Part shown: in pieces, positions 1 to 6,963 of the stretch
How the letters are laid out: every line of letters starts with the position of its first letter
Numbering within the stretch: position 1 is the stretch's first letter
Assembly (NCBI GenBank): GCA_020342025.1
Contig: CP070840.1
Coordinates: forward strand, 711,163 to 720,237
Direction: 5' to 3'
From: Deltaproteobacteria bacterium
Lineage (GTDB): Bacteria > Desulfobacterota > DSM-4660 > Desulfatiglandales > HGW-15
Length of the DNA: 9,075 bases
The notes under the pieces: generated by a model
What the model was told of the DNA's origin: nothing
The model's database searches: none
The model's input: only the letters and a program-made list of their open reading frames with translations
Translations under genes and position numbers: made by a program

Positions 1-674
1 AATCAACCGATCTGGGTGCCAGAGAGGTTTTTACCCAACTTCCGGTGACCGTTGCGCTTTGGTCCCGATGGAGTCGCCTCGTGGTGGATCTCAATAGGGA
101 TTTTAAGCAACGTGATCCCAAGGGCGTCGTTCCAGAGGTGGATTATTATGGAAGACATATCTACAAGGAGAACTGCCGACCCGAAGAGATTGAGGTGGAA
201 AGGCGGCTAAAGGCCTATTACTGGCCTTATCACAATAGACTGAGAGAGGCGATAGAGAATCCGGAGATGAAAGTCCTATTTGACTGCCATTCCTTGGTCC
301 CTATCGGGCCATCTGGGGCCCCGGATCCCCTCCGATGGAGAAAAGATATCGTTCTTGGGAATAATGGGAATCCCAGAGGAGAGGCAAATCCCGCCCTGGG
401 TGACATTACCTGTCCGGCAGAAGTCCTTCAAATGATGAAAGAGGCCTTTATCAACGCAGGATTTTCTGTTTCCGTAAACCAGCCTTATTCTGGGGGCTTT
501 ATTACCACCCATTATGGTCTAGATCTCGTGAAAAAGGGTAGGATGGCCGTGCAGATTGAGATCAACCAGGATCTTTATGCAGACAGCGAGACGCTACAGT
601 TAGATAGATATAGGTTGGGGAATATTGCAAATAGGCTTCAGCTGATATTTCGCGAAATAGGGAGAAAAATATAA
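1..674 (+). CDS. N-formylglutamate amidohydrolase-family protein, 5' end outside window
   Basis: Members of this family hydrolyse N-formyl-L-glutamate (final step of one histidine-degradation route) or related N-acyl amino acids; they are metal-dependent and usually cytosolic. The reading frame is open from base 3 and runs 223 codons to TAA at 672-674. The GTG at 45 is not a convincing start, because the codons before it (DLGAREVF..LPV) are conserved family sequence, so the gene begins upstream of the window. Family-like stretches are SRLVVDLNRD near the left end, FDCHS (nt 279-293, with the likely metal or catalytic His), GGFITTHYG (about nt 495-521) and QIEIN (nt 552-566). No other hut gene is visible, so histidine catabolism is not established; substrate specificity within the family cannot be read from the sequence. 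An octamer repeat begins 5 bp after the stop. Confidence 0.85.
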   Translation, partial: STDLGAREVFTQLPVTVALWSRWSRLVVDLNRDFKQRDPKGVVPEVDYYGRHIYKENCRPEEIEVERRLKAYYWPYHNRLREAIENPEMKVLFDCHSLVPIGPSGAPDPLRWRKDIVLGNNGNPRGEANPALGDITCPAEVLQMMKEAFINAGFSVSVNQPYSGGFITTHYGLDLVKKGRMAVQIEINQDLYADSETLQLDRYRLGNIANRLQLIFREIGRKI

Positions 675-678
675 GAAT

Positions 679-775
679 TGGAGTGATGGAGTAATGGAGT
701 TTTGGAGTGGTGGGGTAAAACGGAAAAAACATCCTTCAGTACTCATCCAATACTCCAGCACTCCAATACTCCAAT
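679..775. repeat. Inverted array of degenerate TGGAGTNN octamers
   Basis: The left arm is five consecutive 8-bp units of the form TGGAGTNN (679-718; the last is TGGGGTAA). After an A-rich spacer, the right arm (about 749-775) carries the reverse-complement units AATACTCC, AGCACTCC, AATACTCC. The arms can pair unit by unit into a long imperfect hairpin. A related element lies at 7990-8176. It looks like a dispersed intergenic repeat rather than coding DNA. It fills most of the gap between the amidohydrolase stop and the convergent gene at 801. Confidence 0.8.
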
Positions 776-794
776 GCAGCCGCGAAGCGGTGGC
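776..794 (-). terminator. Short GC-rich hairpin at the 3' end of the kinase operon
   Basis: CCGC-GAA-GCGG (780-790) forms a tight 4-bp stem with a 3-nt loop. It extends by a G.T pair (779/791) and, past one mismatch, two outer G-C pairs (776-777 with 793-794). It lies 6 bp beyond the TAA (801-803) of the minus-strand gene. No T-run follows on either strand, so intrinsic termination is uncertain; it may equally be the end module of the adjoining repeat. Confidence 0.35.
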
Positions 795-800
795 ATTTTC

Positions 801-1733
801 TTATCTTCTCTTGAGATAGTAATTTTGAAGCTGGGTCAGTTGGAGGATATACTCGTTTTGAAAATGAAAATCTGGATAGAGGCTGATTTCTCTGGCCAGA
901 GGAGTGATCTCAGGGAACACATCAATGCCGTAACTGTTCTTTCCCGTCTTGTCTGCTTCATGGACGATCAAAAGGGCATAATAGCTGATCAGAAGCCTGA
1001 CATTCAGTGGCCTTCTATAGAGATAGGCCCTCCCACCGATGGTATTTAAGAAGAAACCGGCGTATTGATACAAGACGTCTAAGGAAGGCCTCGTTTTTTT
1101 GGGGTCTGGGCACTGGTCTCCCAACATAAGCCACCTGTAGAATATGTCCATATTCAGTTCCAAGGAATCCGCCTCGTTTCTCATAATTTCTCTAATCAGT
1201 CTGAGGTCTTCGTTTTCTAAGAGCCTGTAGAAGTGGTAGATATTTCGTGTCATGATCAAGGTGTCCATGTTTTCTCCCGCAGGAACGGGTGGTTCTGAGG
1301 AGAGTTTCATCATCACACGCTTAAAGCGTTCATAAGAATCCATATCCGCTTCCAAATTTCGGACATATCTCTCCTTATTTATATAGGTGAAAAAGTCCAG
1401 AACGCTATTCTCAACTTTGCTGCAATAATCTTCCTTTTCAGAGGGCCTACCCTCTTTGAACCCTTCTGTCAGTGGCGGTTCCCCCTTTGCCGGTGTTTTG
1501 GCGGCCACTTGAGGTGCCCCTTCTTTCTGAATGGGGGCCGGCTCTTCCACAGGTGCCCGCTTTTCCTCTGCCTTTTCCTCCTTGGCCGTTCTCTCCTCTG
1601 TTTTTCTTTCCTCTCCTTTTCTCTCCCCACGTTCTTTTTCCTGGAAAAGGAAATATGCCGCCAGACCCGCGGCCACCAGGACCAGCAGGATAATGAGGAG
1701 CGACCAAATCCGTTTTCTCCCTCGCTTTTTCAT
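801..1733 (-). CDS. Membrane-anchored protein with charged linker, unknown function
   Basis: A 310-residue protein that I do not recognise. A short basic N-terminus (MKKRGRKRIW) is followed by one strongly hydrophobic segment (residues 11-30), then a Lys/Glu/Arg-rich stretch (31-60), a Pro/Ala-rich linker (61-100) and a mostly helical-looking soluble region (about 103-310). The positive-inside pattern suggests an N-in single-pass anchor with the C-terminal domain outside the cytoplasm. That domain has only two cysteines, C104 and C208, which might pair in the periplasm. The ATG at 1731-1733 lies 8 bp after the stop of the histidine kinase gene, and the AAAGGA at the end of that gene could act as ribosome site, implying co-transcription and translational coupling. 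The coupling suggests a role linked to the kinase signal, but this is inference. No catalytic motif was found. Confidence 0.75.
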   Translation of the reverse strand: MKKRGRKRIWSLLIILLVLVAAGLAAYFLFQEKERGERKGEERKTEERTAKEEKAEEKRAPVEEPAPIQKEGAPQVAAKTPAKGEPPLTEGFKEGRPSEKEDYCSKVENSVLDFFTYINKERYVRNLEADMDSYERFKRVMMKLSSEPPVPAGENMDTLIMTRNIYHFYRLLENEDLRLIREIMRNEADSLELNMDIFYRWLMLGDQCPDPKKTRPSLDVLYQYAGFFLNTIGGRAYLYRRPLNVRLLISYYALLIVHEADKTGKNSYGIDVFPEITPLAREISLYPDFHFQNEYILQLTQLQNYYLKRR

Positions 1734-1741
1734 GGCCTATC

Positions 1742-3007
1742 TCATCCTTTTTCACCCATAGGTACGGGCAGTCGAATGATTACAATGGTTCCCTTCTCTA
1801 ACTGACTACTTATCTTGATTTCACCATGGTGATTCATGATGATCTGGTGCACCATGCTCAATCCCAAACCGGCTCCTCTCGTCTTTGACGTGACGAATGG
1901 GTCATAGATTGCGTCTAATTGTTCTGCAGGAATACCACATCCTGTGTCCCGCACGGTGATCAGGACATTATTGTTTTGTCGATTAACACCCAGTGTCAGT
2001 GTACCACCCCTGGACATGGATTCTAGGGCATTTTCCACAATATTGGAAAGGGCGGTTACCAACTGGGCCGAGTCCATGTTTATAAGAGGCGTGTCTCCAT
2101 CGATATCCGTTACAATCTGTACATTCTGTCTTTTGGCCATGGGTTCAAATAACTTGTTAACCTCATCCACAACCGGAGGGACTTTGTCCATACTGAGGGT
2201 GGCGGATTGGACATTCATAAATTCGTTCACCTGTTTTACCAGCTTCTCCAGGCGGATTGCCTCCTCCAGAATGATGTCCACGTACTGTTGAAGTTTGTGC
2301 TCCGCTCCCAATTCCCTTTTCAGCCTCTGCGTAAAACCGCCTATGGTCATAATAGGGTTTCTGATTTCATGGGCAACCCCCTGAACGAGATGACCCATGG
2401 CCATGAGGCGTTCAGAACGGAATAGTTTCTCCTGGGTGATTTTGAGCTCTTGGGTGGTTAGGGCAAAATCCTCCTCTAGACGCCGGTAAAGCTTTGCATT
2501 CTCCATGGCAACGGCGATCTGCTGGGCCATGCCGGTCAGGAGCCTAAAATCCGCCTGGGTGAAGGGTTTCTTGGATTTTTTGTTTATGACCTGAAGCGCG
2601 CCAATGGGTTCATCCTTTACAATGAGTGGGACACAGATCATGGAATTGGTCTTGAAGCCGGTTTTCTTGTCATATTTGTCGCTGAACCTTTTATCCTTCT
2701 TCACATCTTGACTCACCACGGGACGACCCGTCTTCACGACCCAACCCGCGATCCCCTCGCCCACTTTAAGCCGGATTCCTCTCACGGGTTCCTTTTTTTC
2801 GCCTCTGGCCAGGCGGATGAAGATTTCATTCCTCTCCTTGTCCAGTTCGTAAACAGAACTGGCCTCTGCCTCCATGAAATCTTCAGCCCACTTCATGGCG
2901 TGATCGAGCACATCCTCGATATTTAGAGAGGAATTGATCAGGCTACCGAACCTGAGGATGGTATCCAGTTCCCTTTGAGAGGTATTTTTTTGAACGTCCT
3001 TTTTCAA
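1742..3007 (-). CDS. Cytosolic GAF-domain sensor histidine kinase
   Basis: A 421-residue two-component sensor kinase without a membrane segment, so it probably senses an intracellular or diffusible signal. A GAF domain spans about residues 30-172 (GEGIAGWVV at 83-91, ICVPL at 124-128, GALQVINK at 136-143) and is followed by a short coiled linker (174-205). The dimerisation/phosphoacceptor domain has the H-box VAHEIRNP with H213. The ATPase domain shows the N-box NIVENALES (322-330), G1 DTGCGIP (354-360), the F-box DPFVTSK (369-375) and G2 GAGLGLS (378-384), all apparently intact. The start is TTG (3005-3007); the frame closes 8 codons upstream and no ATG fits as well. CAGGG lies 8 nt before this TTG, a modest ribosome site. 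No receiver domain or response-regulator gene is present here, so it is an orphan within this window. It is co-directional with, and 8 bp from, the membrane-anchored gene at 801. Confidence 0.93.
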   Translation of the reverse strand: MKKDVQKNTSQRELDTILRFGSLINSSLNIEDVLDHAMKWAEDFMEAEASSVYELDKERNEIFIRLARGEKKEPVRGIRLKVGEGIAGWVVKTGRPVVSQDVKKDKRFSDKYDKKTGFKTNSMICVPLIVKDEPIGALQVINKKSKKPFTQADFRLLTGMAQQIAVAMENAKLYRRLEEDFALTTQELKITQEKLFRSERLMAMGHLVQGVAHEIRNPIMTIGGFTQRLKRELGAEHKLQQYVDIILEEAIRLEKLVKQVNEFMNVQSATLSMDKVPPVVDEVNKLFEPMAKRQNVQIVTDIDGDTPLINMDSAQLVTALSNIVENALESMSRGGTLTLGVNRQNNNVLITVRDTGCGIPAEQLDAIYDPFVTSKTRGAGLGLSMVHQIIMNHHGEIKISSQLEKGTIVIIRLPVPMGEKG

Positions 3008-3054
3008 GTCACCAAGCCCTGTTTCATCACGTTACCTTGACGACAATCTTATTA

Positions 3055-3083
3055 GATATACAGGAGATTAAGAACAGAAGCAA
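3055..3083 (-). promoter_or_regulatory. Candidate promoter of the kinase operon
   Basis: Read on the minus strand: -35 TTGCTT (3083-3078), 17-bp spacer, -10 TATATC (3060-3055). Both are partial sigma-70 matches at the ideal spacing. The predicted start near 3048 would give a leader of about 40 nt to the TTG codon at 3007. This rests on consensus matching only. Confidence 0.35.
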
Positions 3084-3115
3084 TCATATATCAGTATTTT
3101 AACAAAAAGCGAGCC

Positions 3116-3238
3116 ATGATGCCCATCGCAGAATTTTACAAAGATATGCCAAAAGGCCCCGATCTCTGGTGGGAGCGCTTTACATGGCCCTTATACTTTG
3201 CGAAATTCGGTTTAAGTGGTATACAGGGGAAAATTTGA
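3116..3238 (+). CDS. Candidate small protein (40 aa) directly upstream of surE
   Basis: An uninterrupted frame starts at tandem ATG codons (3116 and 3119) and ends with TGA at 3236-3238. The product has 40 residues and is rich in aromatics (three Trp, including a WW pair, plus FTWPLYF), with charged residues interspersed. It could be an amphipathic or membrane-associated small protein. The stop is 13 bp before the surE ATG, and surE's ribosome site lies immediately behind this stop, a spacing typical of co-translated genes. Weaknesses: the upstream ribosome site is poor (only GCGAG), the length is within reach of chance, and its 3' half overlaps the candidate surE promoter. It could also be the tail of a decayed gene. 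No family was recognised. Confidence 0.4.
   Translation: MMPIAEFYKDMPKGPDLWWERFTWPLYFAKFGLSGIQGKI
3198..3225 (+). promoter_or_regulatory. Candidate surE promoter
   Basis: -35 TTGCGA (3198-3203), 16-bp spacer, -10 TATACA (3220-3225). Each hexamer matches sigma-70 consensus at four of six positions. Transcription would start near 3232, about 20 nt before the surE ATG and just ahead of its ribosome site. It competes with the alternative that surE is read through from the small ORF at 3116. Confidence 0.3.
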
Positions 3239-3251
3239 CAGAGGTGAGGCC

Positions 3252-4052
3252 ATGAAAGTTCTGCTGACCAACGATGACGGAATTCATGCCCCTGGCCTTA
3301 TGGCCCTTTATCAGGAGTTGAATGGGGATTTTGACCTGGATATTGTGGCACCGGAATCGGAAATGAGTGCTGTGGGCCACGCCATCACCCTGGCGTACCC
3401 ATTGAGGGTTAAGGTGGTACACAAAAACGGGGCATTGTTCGGGTATGGCGTAACAGGGACACCCGCGGACTGTGTAAAAATCGCCGTACAGGAGCTCTTA
3501 GAAAGACCCCCAGATATCATTCTTTCAGGGATTAATTGGGGCGCCAATGTGGGCGTCAACGTCCTCTATTCAGGAACGGTCTCGGCAGCCACTGAAGGGG
3601 CATTCTTGGGCATAGGCGCTGCGGCCATATCTCTCGGTAGAGAGAAAAATCCGGATTACGCGTTTGCGGCCCGGTTCAGTCGCGAGATCATCCGATTCAT
3701 CGCGGAGAATGGTCTAAAGAAGGGGACGGCTCTAAACGTAAACATTCCCGCCGTCCCCGCGGACAAGATTACGGGGGTATCCATAACCAGGCAAGGTATG
3801 AGTCGGTTTAGGGAAAGGTATGAGCGTCGGGTTGATCCGAGGGGGAATGTCTATTACTGGCTTACGGGTGAAACTCCGGTTGAAGAAGAACGCCCTGATA
3901 CGGATGCGATGGCCTTGAGGGAGAATAGAATTACCATCACCCCCATCACCTATGATCTCACCTGTCACGAAGAGGTGAAGAGATTGCTGTCCCGTCCTTT
4001 ACCCGAGTACCTAAATTTGGGAAAACCAGAGGGGAAAGAGGCATCGATTTAA
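3252..4052 (+). CDS. surE: SurE: 5'/3'-nucleotidase, survival protein
   Basis: SurE is a divalent-metal-dependent cytosolic phosphatase that dephosphorylates nucleoside 5'- and 3'-monophosphates (some members also short polyphosphate) and is linked to stationary-phase survival. The protein of 266 residues is of usual family length. The metal ligands known from characterised SurE proteins are all present: D8 and D9 in TNDDG, S39 in EMSAVGHA, and N95 in LSGINWGAN. The signature YSGTVSAATEGA follows at about 106-117. I chose the ATG at 3252 because MKVLLTNDDG is the standard N-terminus and AGAGGTGAGG lies just upstream; the longer frame from 3216 adds 12 unconserved residues. In other bacteria surE often neighbours pcm or nlpD; neither is seen here. 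It converges on the radical SAM gene, with 34 bp between the stops. Confidence 0.97.
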   Translation: MKVLLTNDDGIHAPGLMALYQELNGDFDLDIVAPESEMSAVGHAITLAYPLRVKVVHKNGALFGYGVTGTPADCVKIAVQELLERPPDIILSGINWGANVGVNVLYSGTVSAATEGAFLGIGAAAISLGREKNPDYAFAARFSREIIRFIAENGLKKGTALNVNIPAVPADKITGVSITRQGMSRFRERYERRVDPRGNVYYWLTGETPVEEERPDTDAMALRENRITITPITYDLTCHEEVKRLLSRPLPEYLNLGKPEGKEASI

Positions 4053-4053
4053 C

Positions 4054-4081
4054 ATCTGATACCGCTCGGTTTGCGGCAGAT
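4054..4081. terminator. Bulged hairpin between convergent genes
   Basis: ATCTG (4054-4058) pairs with CAGAT (4077-4081), and CCGC (4062-4065) with GCGG (4073-4076). The outer and inner stems are separated by a 3-nt bulge (ATA) on the left side only, and the loop is TCGGTTT. It fills nearly all of the 34 bp between the surE and radical SAM stop codons, a position suited to a bidirectional terminator. Neither strand has a following T-run, so the terminator role is inferred from position. Confidence 0.4.
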
Positions 4082-4086
4082 CCTCC

Positions 4087-5235
4087 CTAAATATCGAACA
4101 GGTAGTGGCAGACCCTACAGCCTTCCGGCGCACGAGGCATGGCCTCTTTGGCGGCTTGAGAAATCCTCTGGCGGTTGGATGATGCATCCACCAGACTCTC
4201 CACAATCGTGTCATCGTGCACATGGACCCTACTCTGGAACCGTTCTCTGAACCACTTACAGCCGTCGCTTTCCCACACGTCCAGCAGATCTTCATCTGGG
4301 AGATGGCCGTAATGCGTGGATGGCATAATCACTTCCTGGCCCAAAAAGGTGGTCGGTCCTCCGTAGGCGAGATTGATACAAGGCGCCACAAGGCCATCGT
4401 AGCGGATGAAGAGAGAATCCCGTGGATCCTGGTCACACACCGGGAGCTCCTCCGGGGTGAATGAGAAGGCCGTGGTCCGTACGTTCCGTTTCTTGGCAGA
4501 GCGACGTGCCTTGGCGAGGGCCTTTTTCGGGCGGATCACCTCCTTTGTTTCTTTTCTGGCGAAAAGACCCAATCCTTTGCCCTCCTCTCCACGGATGACG
4601 TCGCACTGCTTGAAGTTCACCTGATCCACGCCCAGGCGGGCGGCCAGTCTTACGATTTCCTCCACCTGGTGGAAGTTTGTGTTCATGAGGACGAAGTTGA
4701 TCATGGTCTTGGGCACTTTCCCTACGCGAAGCGTTGCCAAATTGGCTAGATTTTCGCAAACCCGTTCGAAGTCGGATCCGCGTCGAATCTCCTCGTACAC
4801 TTCTCTGGTGGCCCCATCCATGGACACGCCGATCCAGTCCAGGCCTGTGCGGACCAACCGTTCCAATTTTTCTTTCTTCATAAGGAGCCCATTGGTCAAG
4901 AACCCTGTCTCGCATCCAGCCCCTTTTGCCTCCCTTATCCATTCTTCCAAACGAGGTTGGAGGAGAGGTTCACCACCACCGGTGAAATCCACCGAGAGAA
5001 CCTGAGATAAATAGGGTCGTATGGCTTCCCAAACCTCTTGGGACATAATGCCGTTACCCGCCGTCTTACCCATGCCCCTCCAGGGACACATAACACATTT
5101 GAGATTACAGGCAAGGGAGGATTCCACCTGCAGCAACCGCCATCGCCTTTTATTATGGGGTTTGGTCTTGGCTTCTCTCGTCTGCTGGGTCCGGAACAGC
5201 TGCTTCAATATTCTTAATTGAAACTGAGCCGCCAT
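4087..5235 (-). CDS. Radical SAM protein with SPASM-type C-terminal domain
   Basis: A 382-residue radical S-adenosylmethionine enzyme. The cluster-binding motif CNLKCVMC gives C43, C47 and C50 (CX3CX2C). The SAM-binding GGGEP follows at 86-90, with SMDG at 138-141 in the barrel. The C-terminal region has a SPASM/twitch-like cysteine set: C267, C286 (in GLVAPC), then the closing pair C373 and C376 (CRVC), probably ligands of an auxiliary [4Fe-4S] cluster, with the usual LLDVW between them. Members modify peptides, proteins or small molecules; the substrate cannot be told here, and no precursor peptide or sugar/cofactor pathway gene sits beside it. A basic 30-residue N-terminus precedes the barrel. 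The start ATG has a strong AAGGAGG ribosome site 10 nt upstream. It is divergent from the unknown-family gene at 5396 and convergent with surE. Confidence 0.92.
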   Translation of the reverse strand: MAAQFQLRILKQLFRTQQTREAKTKPHNKRRWRLLQVESSLACNLKCVMCPWRGMGKTAGNGIMSQEVWEAIRPYLSQVLSVDFTGGGEPLLQPRLEEWIREAKGAGCETGFLTNGLLMKKEKLERLVRTGLDWIGVSMDGATREVYEEIRRGSDFERVCENLANLATLRVGKVPKTMINFVLMNTNFHQVEEIVRLAARLGVDQVNFKQCDVIRGEEGKGLGLFARKETKEVIRPKKALAKARRSAKKRNVRTTAFSFTPEELPVCDQDPRDSLFIRYDGLVAPCINLAYGGPTTFLGQEVIMPSTHYGHLPDEDLLDVWESDGCKWFRERFQSRVHVHDDTIVESLVDASSNRQRISQAAKEAMPRAPEGCRVCHYLFDI

Positions 5236-5291
5236 AGAGAATCATCCTCCTTCCCACTCAGGGCCTCAGAAATCTCCCCTTACCAACGTGT

Positions 5292-5320
5292 ATCTTAGTC
5301 ATGAAATCTTAGAAGCGCAA
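5292..5320 (-). promoter_or_regulatory. Candidate promoter of the radical SAM gene
   Basis: On the minus strand: -35 TTGCGC (5320-5315), 17-bp spacer, -10 TAAGAT (5297-5292). The -10 matches consensus at four positions, the -35 only at TTG. Start near 5285 would leave a leader of about 50 nt carrying the AAGGAGG site. Confidence 0.3.
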
Positions 5321-5347
5321 GTTCACTCCATGTTACACACCTTCCCA

Positions 5348-5376
5348 TTGACATCAAGATTCCTTTTTTTTACTCT
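5348..5376 (+). promoter_or_regulatory. Candidate sigma-70 promoter for the gene at 5396
   Basis: A perfect -35 TTGACA (5348-5353), an exact 17-bp T-rich spacer, and TACTCT (5371-5376) as -10, which keeps the important T1, A2 and T6. The predicted transcript begins near 5383. That would exclude the upstream GTG at 5288 and leave AGGTG (5386-5390) as ribosome site 5 nt before the ATG at 5396. Confidence 0.5.
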
Positions 5377-5395
5377 TCGTGCCATAGGTGTCGGT

Positions 5396-6001
5396 ATGGG
5401 GAGTTCCCGCGTTATTTGGAATCACGAAGTCCATCAGGCGAACAAAATTGCCCGCAGTCTCGTTGATGCCAGTAGGATCAAGCTTGGCTGGGGGATACTC
5501 CTTTTTCCCAATTTTCTTATTCATTACATGGTCTACAAGAAAAATCTCATTTTGACTCGCAAGAATCTCCTTTTCACGAAGCGAATGGCCTTGGATGCCG
5601 CAAAGGAGATAGAAGGAGGTGGAAGCCATGCCATGCAATTTCGTCTGGTAGAAGTTAAGACGAAAAAGCTTTTAGACAAAGAGAGAAAGGGATACTACAC
5701 GGAAAAGCTCCGCCGCAAGCAACTGCAAGAGATTGAACTGCTCATAGATCATTACCTCCATCTTCTGAATTCAAAAGGAAAGAAGTATGCAGAGATGATC
5801 AGAACAACCTACGAGACCAGACAGAAATATCTTGCTTTCCTCAACAGGCTTCAAAGGTCAGAACAGGAGGTGATTCAGGCCGCCATTGCCACCATGAAAA
5901 AGGGATCAAAGCAGGAAAGGCTCACTTGGTTTGGCAGAGTGGAGGAGGTCTCCAAAGAAGCGAGGTTGCAGGAAGTGGAACAAATATTCCCAGATGTATG
6001 A
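5396..6001 (+). CDS. Conserved protein of unknown function, paralogous family member A
   Basis: A 201-residue protein clearly homologous to the products at 8248-8862 and 8883-9075; I cannot name the family. After a polar N-terminus there is one hydrophobic segment (about residues 30-47), then the block NLLFTKRMALDAA (57-69), shared at 11 of 13 positions with copy B, and a charged helical region with KQLQEIELLIDHYLHLL (108-124), shared at 13 of 17. The C-terminus is probably coiled-coil and ends in QIFPDV, like the QIF or KIF near the ends of the other copies. The frame is open from a GTG at 5288. I prefer the ATG at 5396 because homology begins there, the length then matches copy B (204 residues), AGGTG precedes it and a promoter overlaps the excluded part. 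It may be membrane-associated. The alpha/beta hydrolase follows on the same strand after 77 bp. Confidence 0.8.
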   Translation: MGSSRVIWNHEVHQANKIARSLVDASRIKLGWGILLFPNFLIHYMVYKKNLILTRKNLLFTKRMALDAAKEIEGGGSHAMQFRLVEVKTKKLLDKERKGYYTEKLRRKQLQEIELLIDHYLHLLNSKGKKYAEMIRTTYETRQKYLAFLNRLQRSEQEVIQAAIATMKKGSKQERLTWFGRVEEVSKEARLQEVEQIFPDV

Positions 6002-6078
6002 TCGCCTCCCCGGAATTCCCATTTATTAACCCCAATACAGCATTTTTGAAAATCCAATAGCCAAAGAAGGAAATAGAA

Positions 6079-6918
6079 ATGCCTTTTGTGGACATGGAAG
6101 AGGGCAGACTTTTCTATGATGTAAGGGGAAAGGGCCGCCCTCTGGTTCTTATTCACGGGGCCTGGGCCTCTCATGGATGGTGGCGTTGGCAGGTGCCGGC
6201 GTTGTCCCGGGAATATCGGGTCCTGACCTTGGATGTCCGTGGCCACGGGCAGTCGAGCGAACTTGTGAGGCCCTATTCTGTGGATGGATTTGCAAAGGAC
6301 CTAGAGATTCTTCTCCGTGAGGTGGGGATATCTGAAACGGTCCTGGTCGGGTGGTCGCTGGGGGGTATGATATCTATCGCATATTGCCTGAAGCACCCAT
6401 CCAAAGTGAAGGCCTTAGTCCTCATTGCCACTCGGGGTCATCGGAATGCCAAATTGAAGCGGAGGATCATCCTGCAGTATCTACAGGCTCGCCTCAGCCT
6501 TTTAATGGACTTCACCGCACCGCGGAAATACGACAGGGCGTCAGGGGATTTCCCTAGCCAGAAAATATGGCTCGAGCGAGAAGTGCAAAAGATGCTTTCA
6601 CCCAAAGCGTCAAAGGAAGTCCAAGATTGGGTCATGTCTGAGGTGAGGAAAAACCCCGGGGAGAACTACTTCCAAGTGGCCAAAAGCATCTGGAACTGGG
6701 GCGCTGGTAAACAGCTGAAAGATATCAAAGCACCCACACTAATCATGGTGGGCGACAAAGATACGCGAACGCCACCGCACTTTTCCCGCCTCCTTCATGC
6801 CACCCTATCCAACTCCAGACTGGTCATCGTGGAAGAGGCCAGTCACTGTTTACCCCTCGAACGACCAGAAGGGGTCAACAGGGAGATTATAGAGTTTCTG
6901 AAAAGTCAGGGCTACTAA
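6079..6918 (+). CDS. Alpha/beta-fold hydrolase
   Basis: A 279-residue alpha/beta hydrolase of the single-domain esterase/lyase-like type, close to the usual length for the superfamily. The oxyanion-region motif LIHGAW is at 24-29, and DVRGHGQS at 52-59. The nucleophile elbow is GWSLGG with S93, the likely acid is D228 in GDKDTRTP and the catalytic His is H256 in ASHCLPLERP, so the triad is complete. A cap region lies around 125-200. There is no signal peptide, so it is probably cytosolic. GAAGGA lies 7 nt before the ATG. It follows the unknown-family gene by 77 bp on the same strand, so co-transcription is plausible. Sequence alone does not choose between carboxylesterase, epoxide hydrolase, haloperoxidase-like or other chemistries; W92 next to S93 does not settle it. 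Confidence 0.93.
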   Translation: MPFVDMEEGRLFYDVRGKGRPLVLIHGAWASHGWWRWQVPALSREYRVLTLDVRGHGQSSELVRPYSVDGFAKDLEILLREVGISETVLVGWSLGGMISIAYCLKHPSKVKALVLIATRGHRNAKLKRRIILQYLQARLSLLMDFTAPRKYDRASGDFPSQKIWLEREVQKMLSPKASKEVQDWVMSEVRKNPGENYFQVAKSIWNWGAGKQLKDIKAPTLIMVGDKDTRTPPHFSRLLHATLSNSRLVIVEEASHCLPLERPEGVNREIIEFLKSQGY

Positions 6919-6963
6919 ACACGGAGATACAGTTCAATAGTAAGATTGGGTTTGACAGCATAC

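Noticed and set aside
679..775. Possible CRISPR array
   Set aside because: Units are 8 bp with 2-bp variable ends and no spacers of 25-40 bp, the second arm is inverted, and no cas gene is present.
702..1049. 115-codon plus-strand ORF
   Set aside because: Its first part is the octamer repeat translated and the rest is antisense to the membrane-anchored protein gene; there is no ribosome site.
1472..1805. Several overlapping plus-strand ORFs rich in Pro, Phe and Ser
   Set aside because: They are antisense shadows of the Lys/Glu-rich linker of the minus-strand membrane protein, whose biased codons suppress stops in other frames.
3037..3062. Plus-strand promoter TTGACG/TATACA upstream of the small ORF
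   Set aside because: The spacer is 14 bp, too short for a convincing sigma-70 site.
5288..5395. N-terminal extension of copy A from a GTG codon
   Set aside because: The 36 extra residues have no counterpart in copy B and cover a consensus-like promoter; the ATG at 5396 explains the length and homology better.
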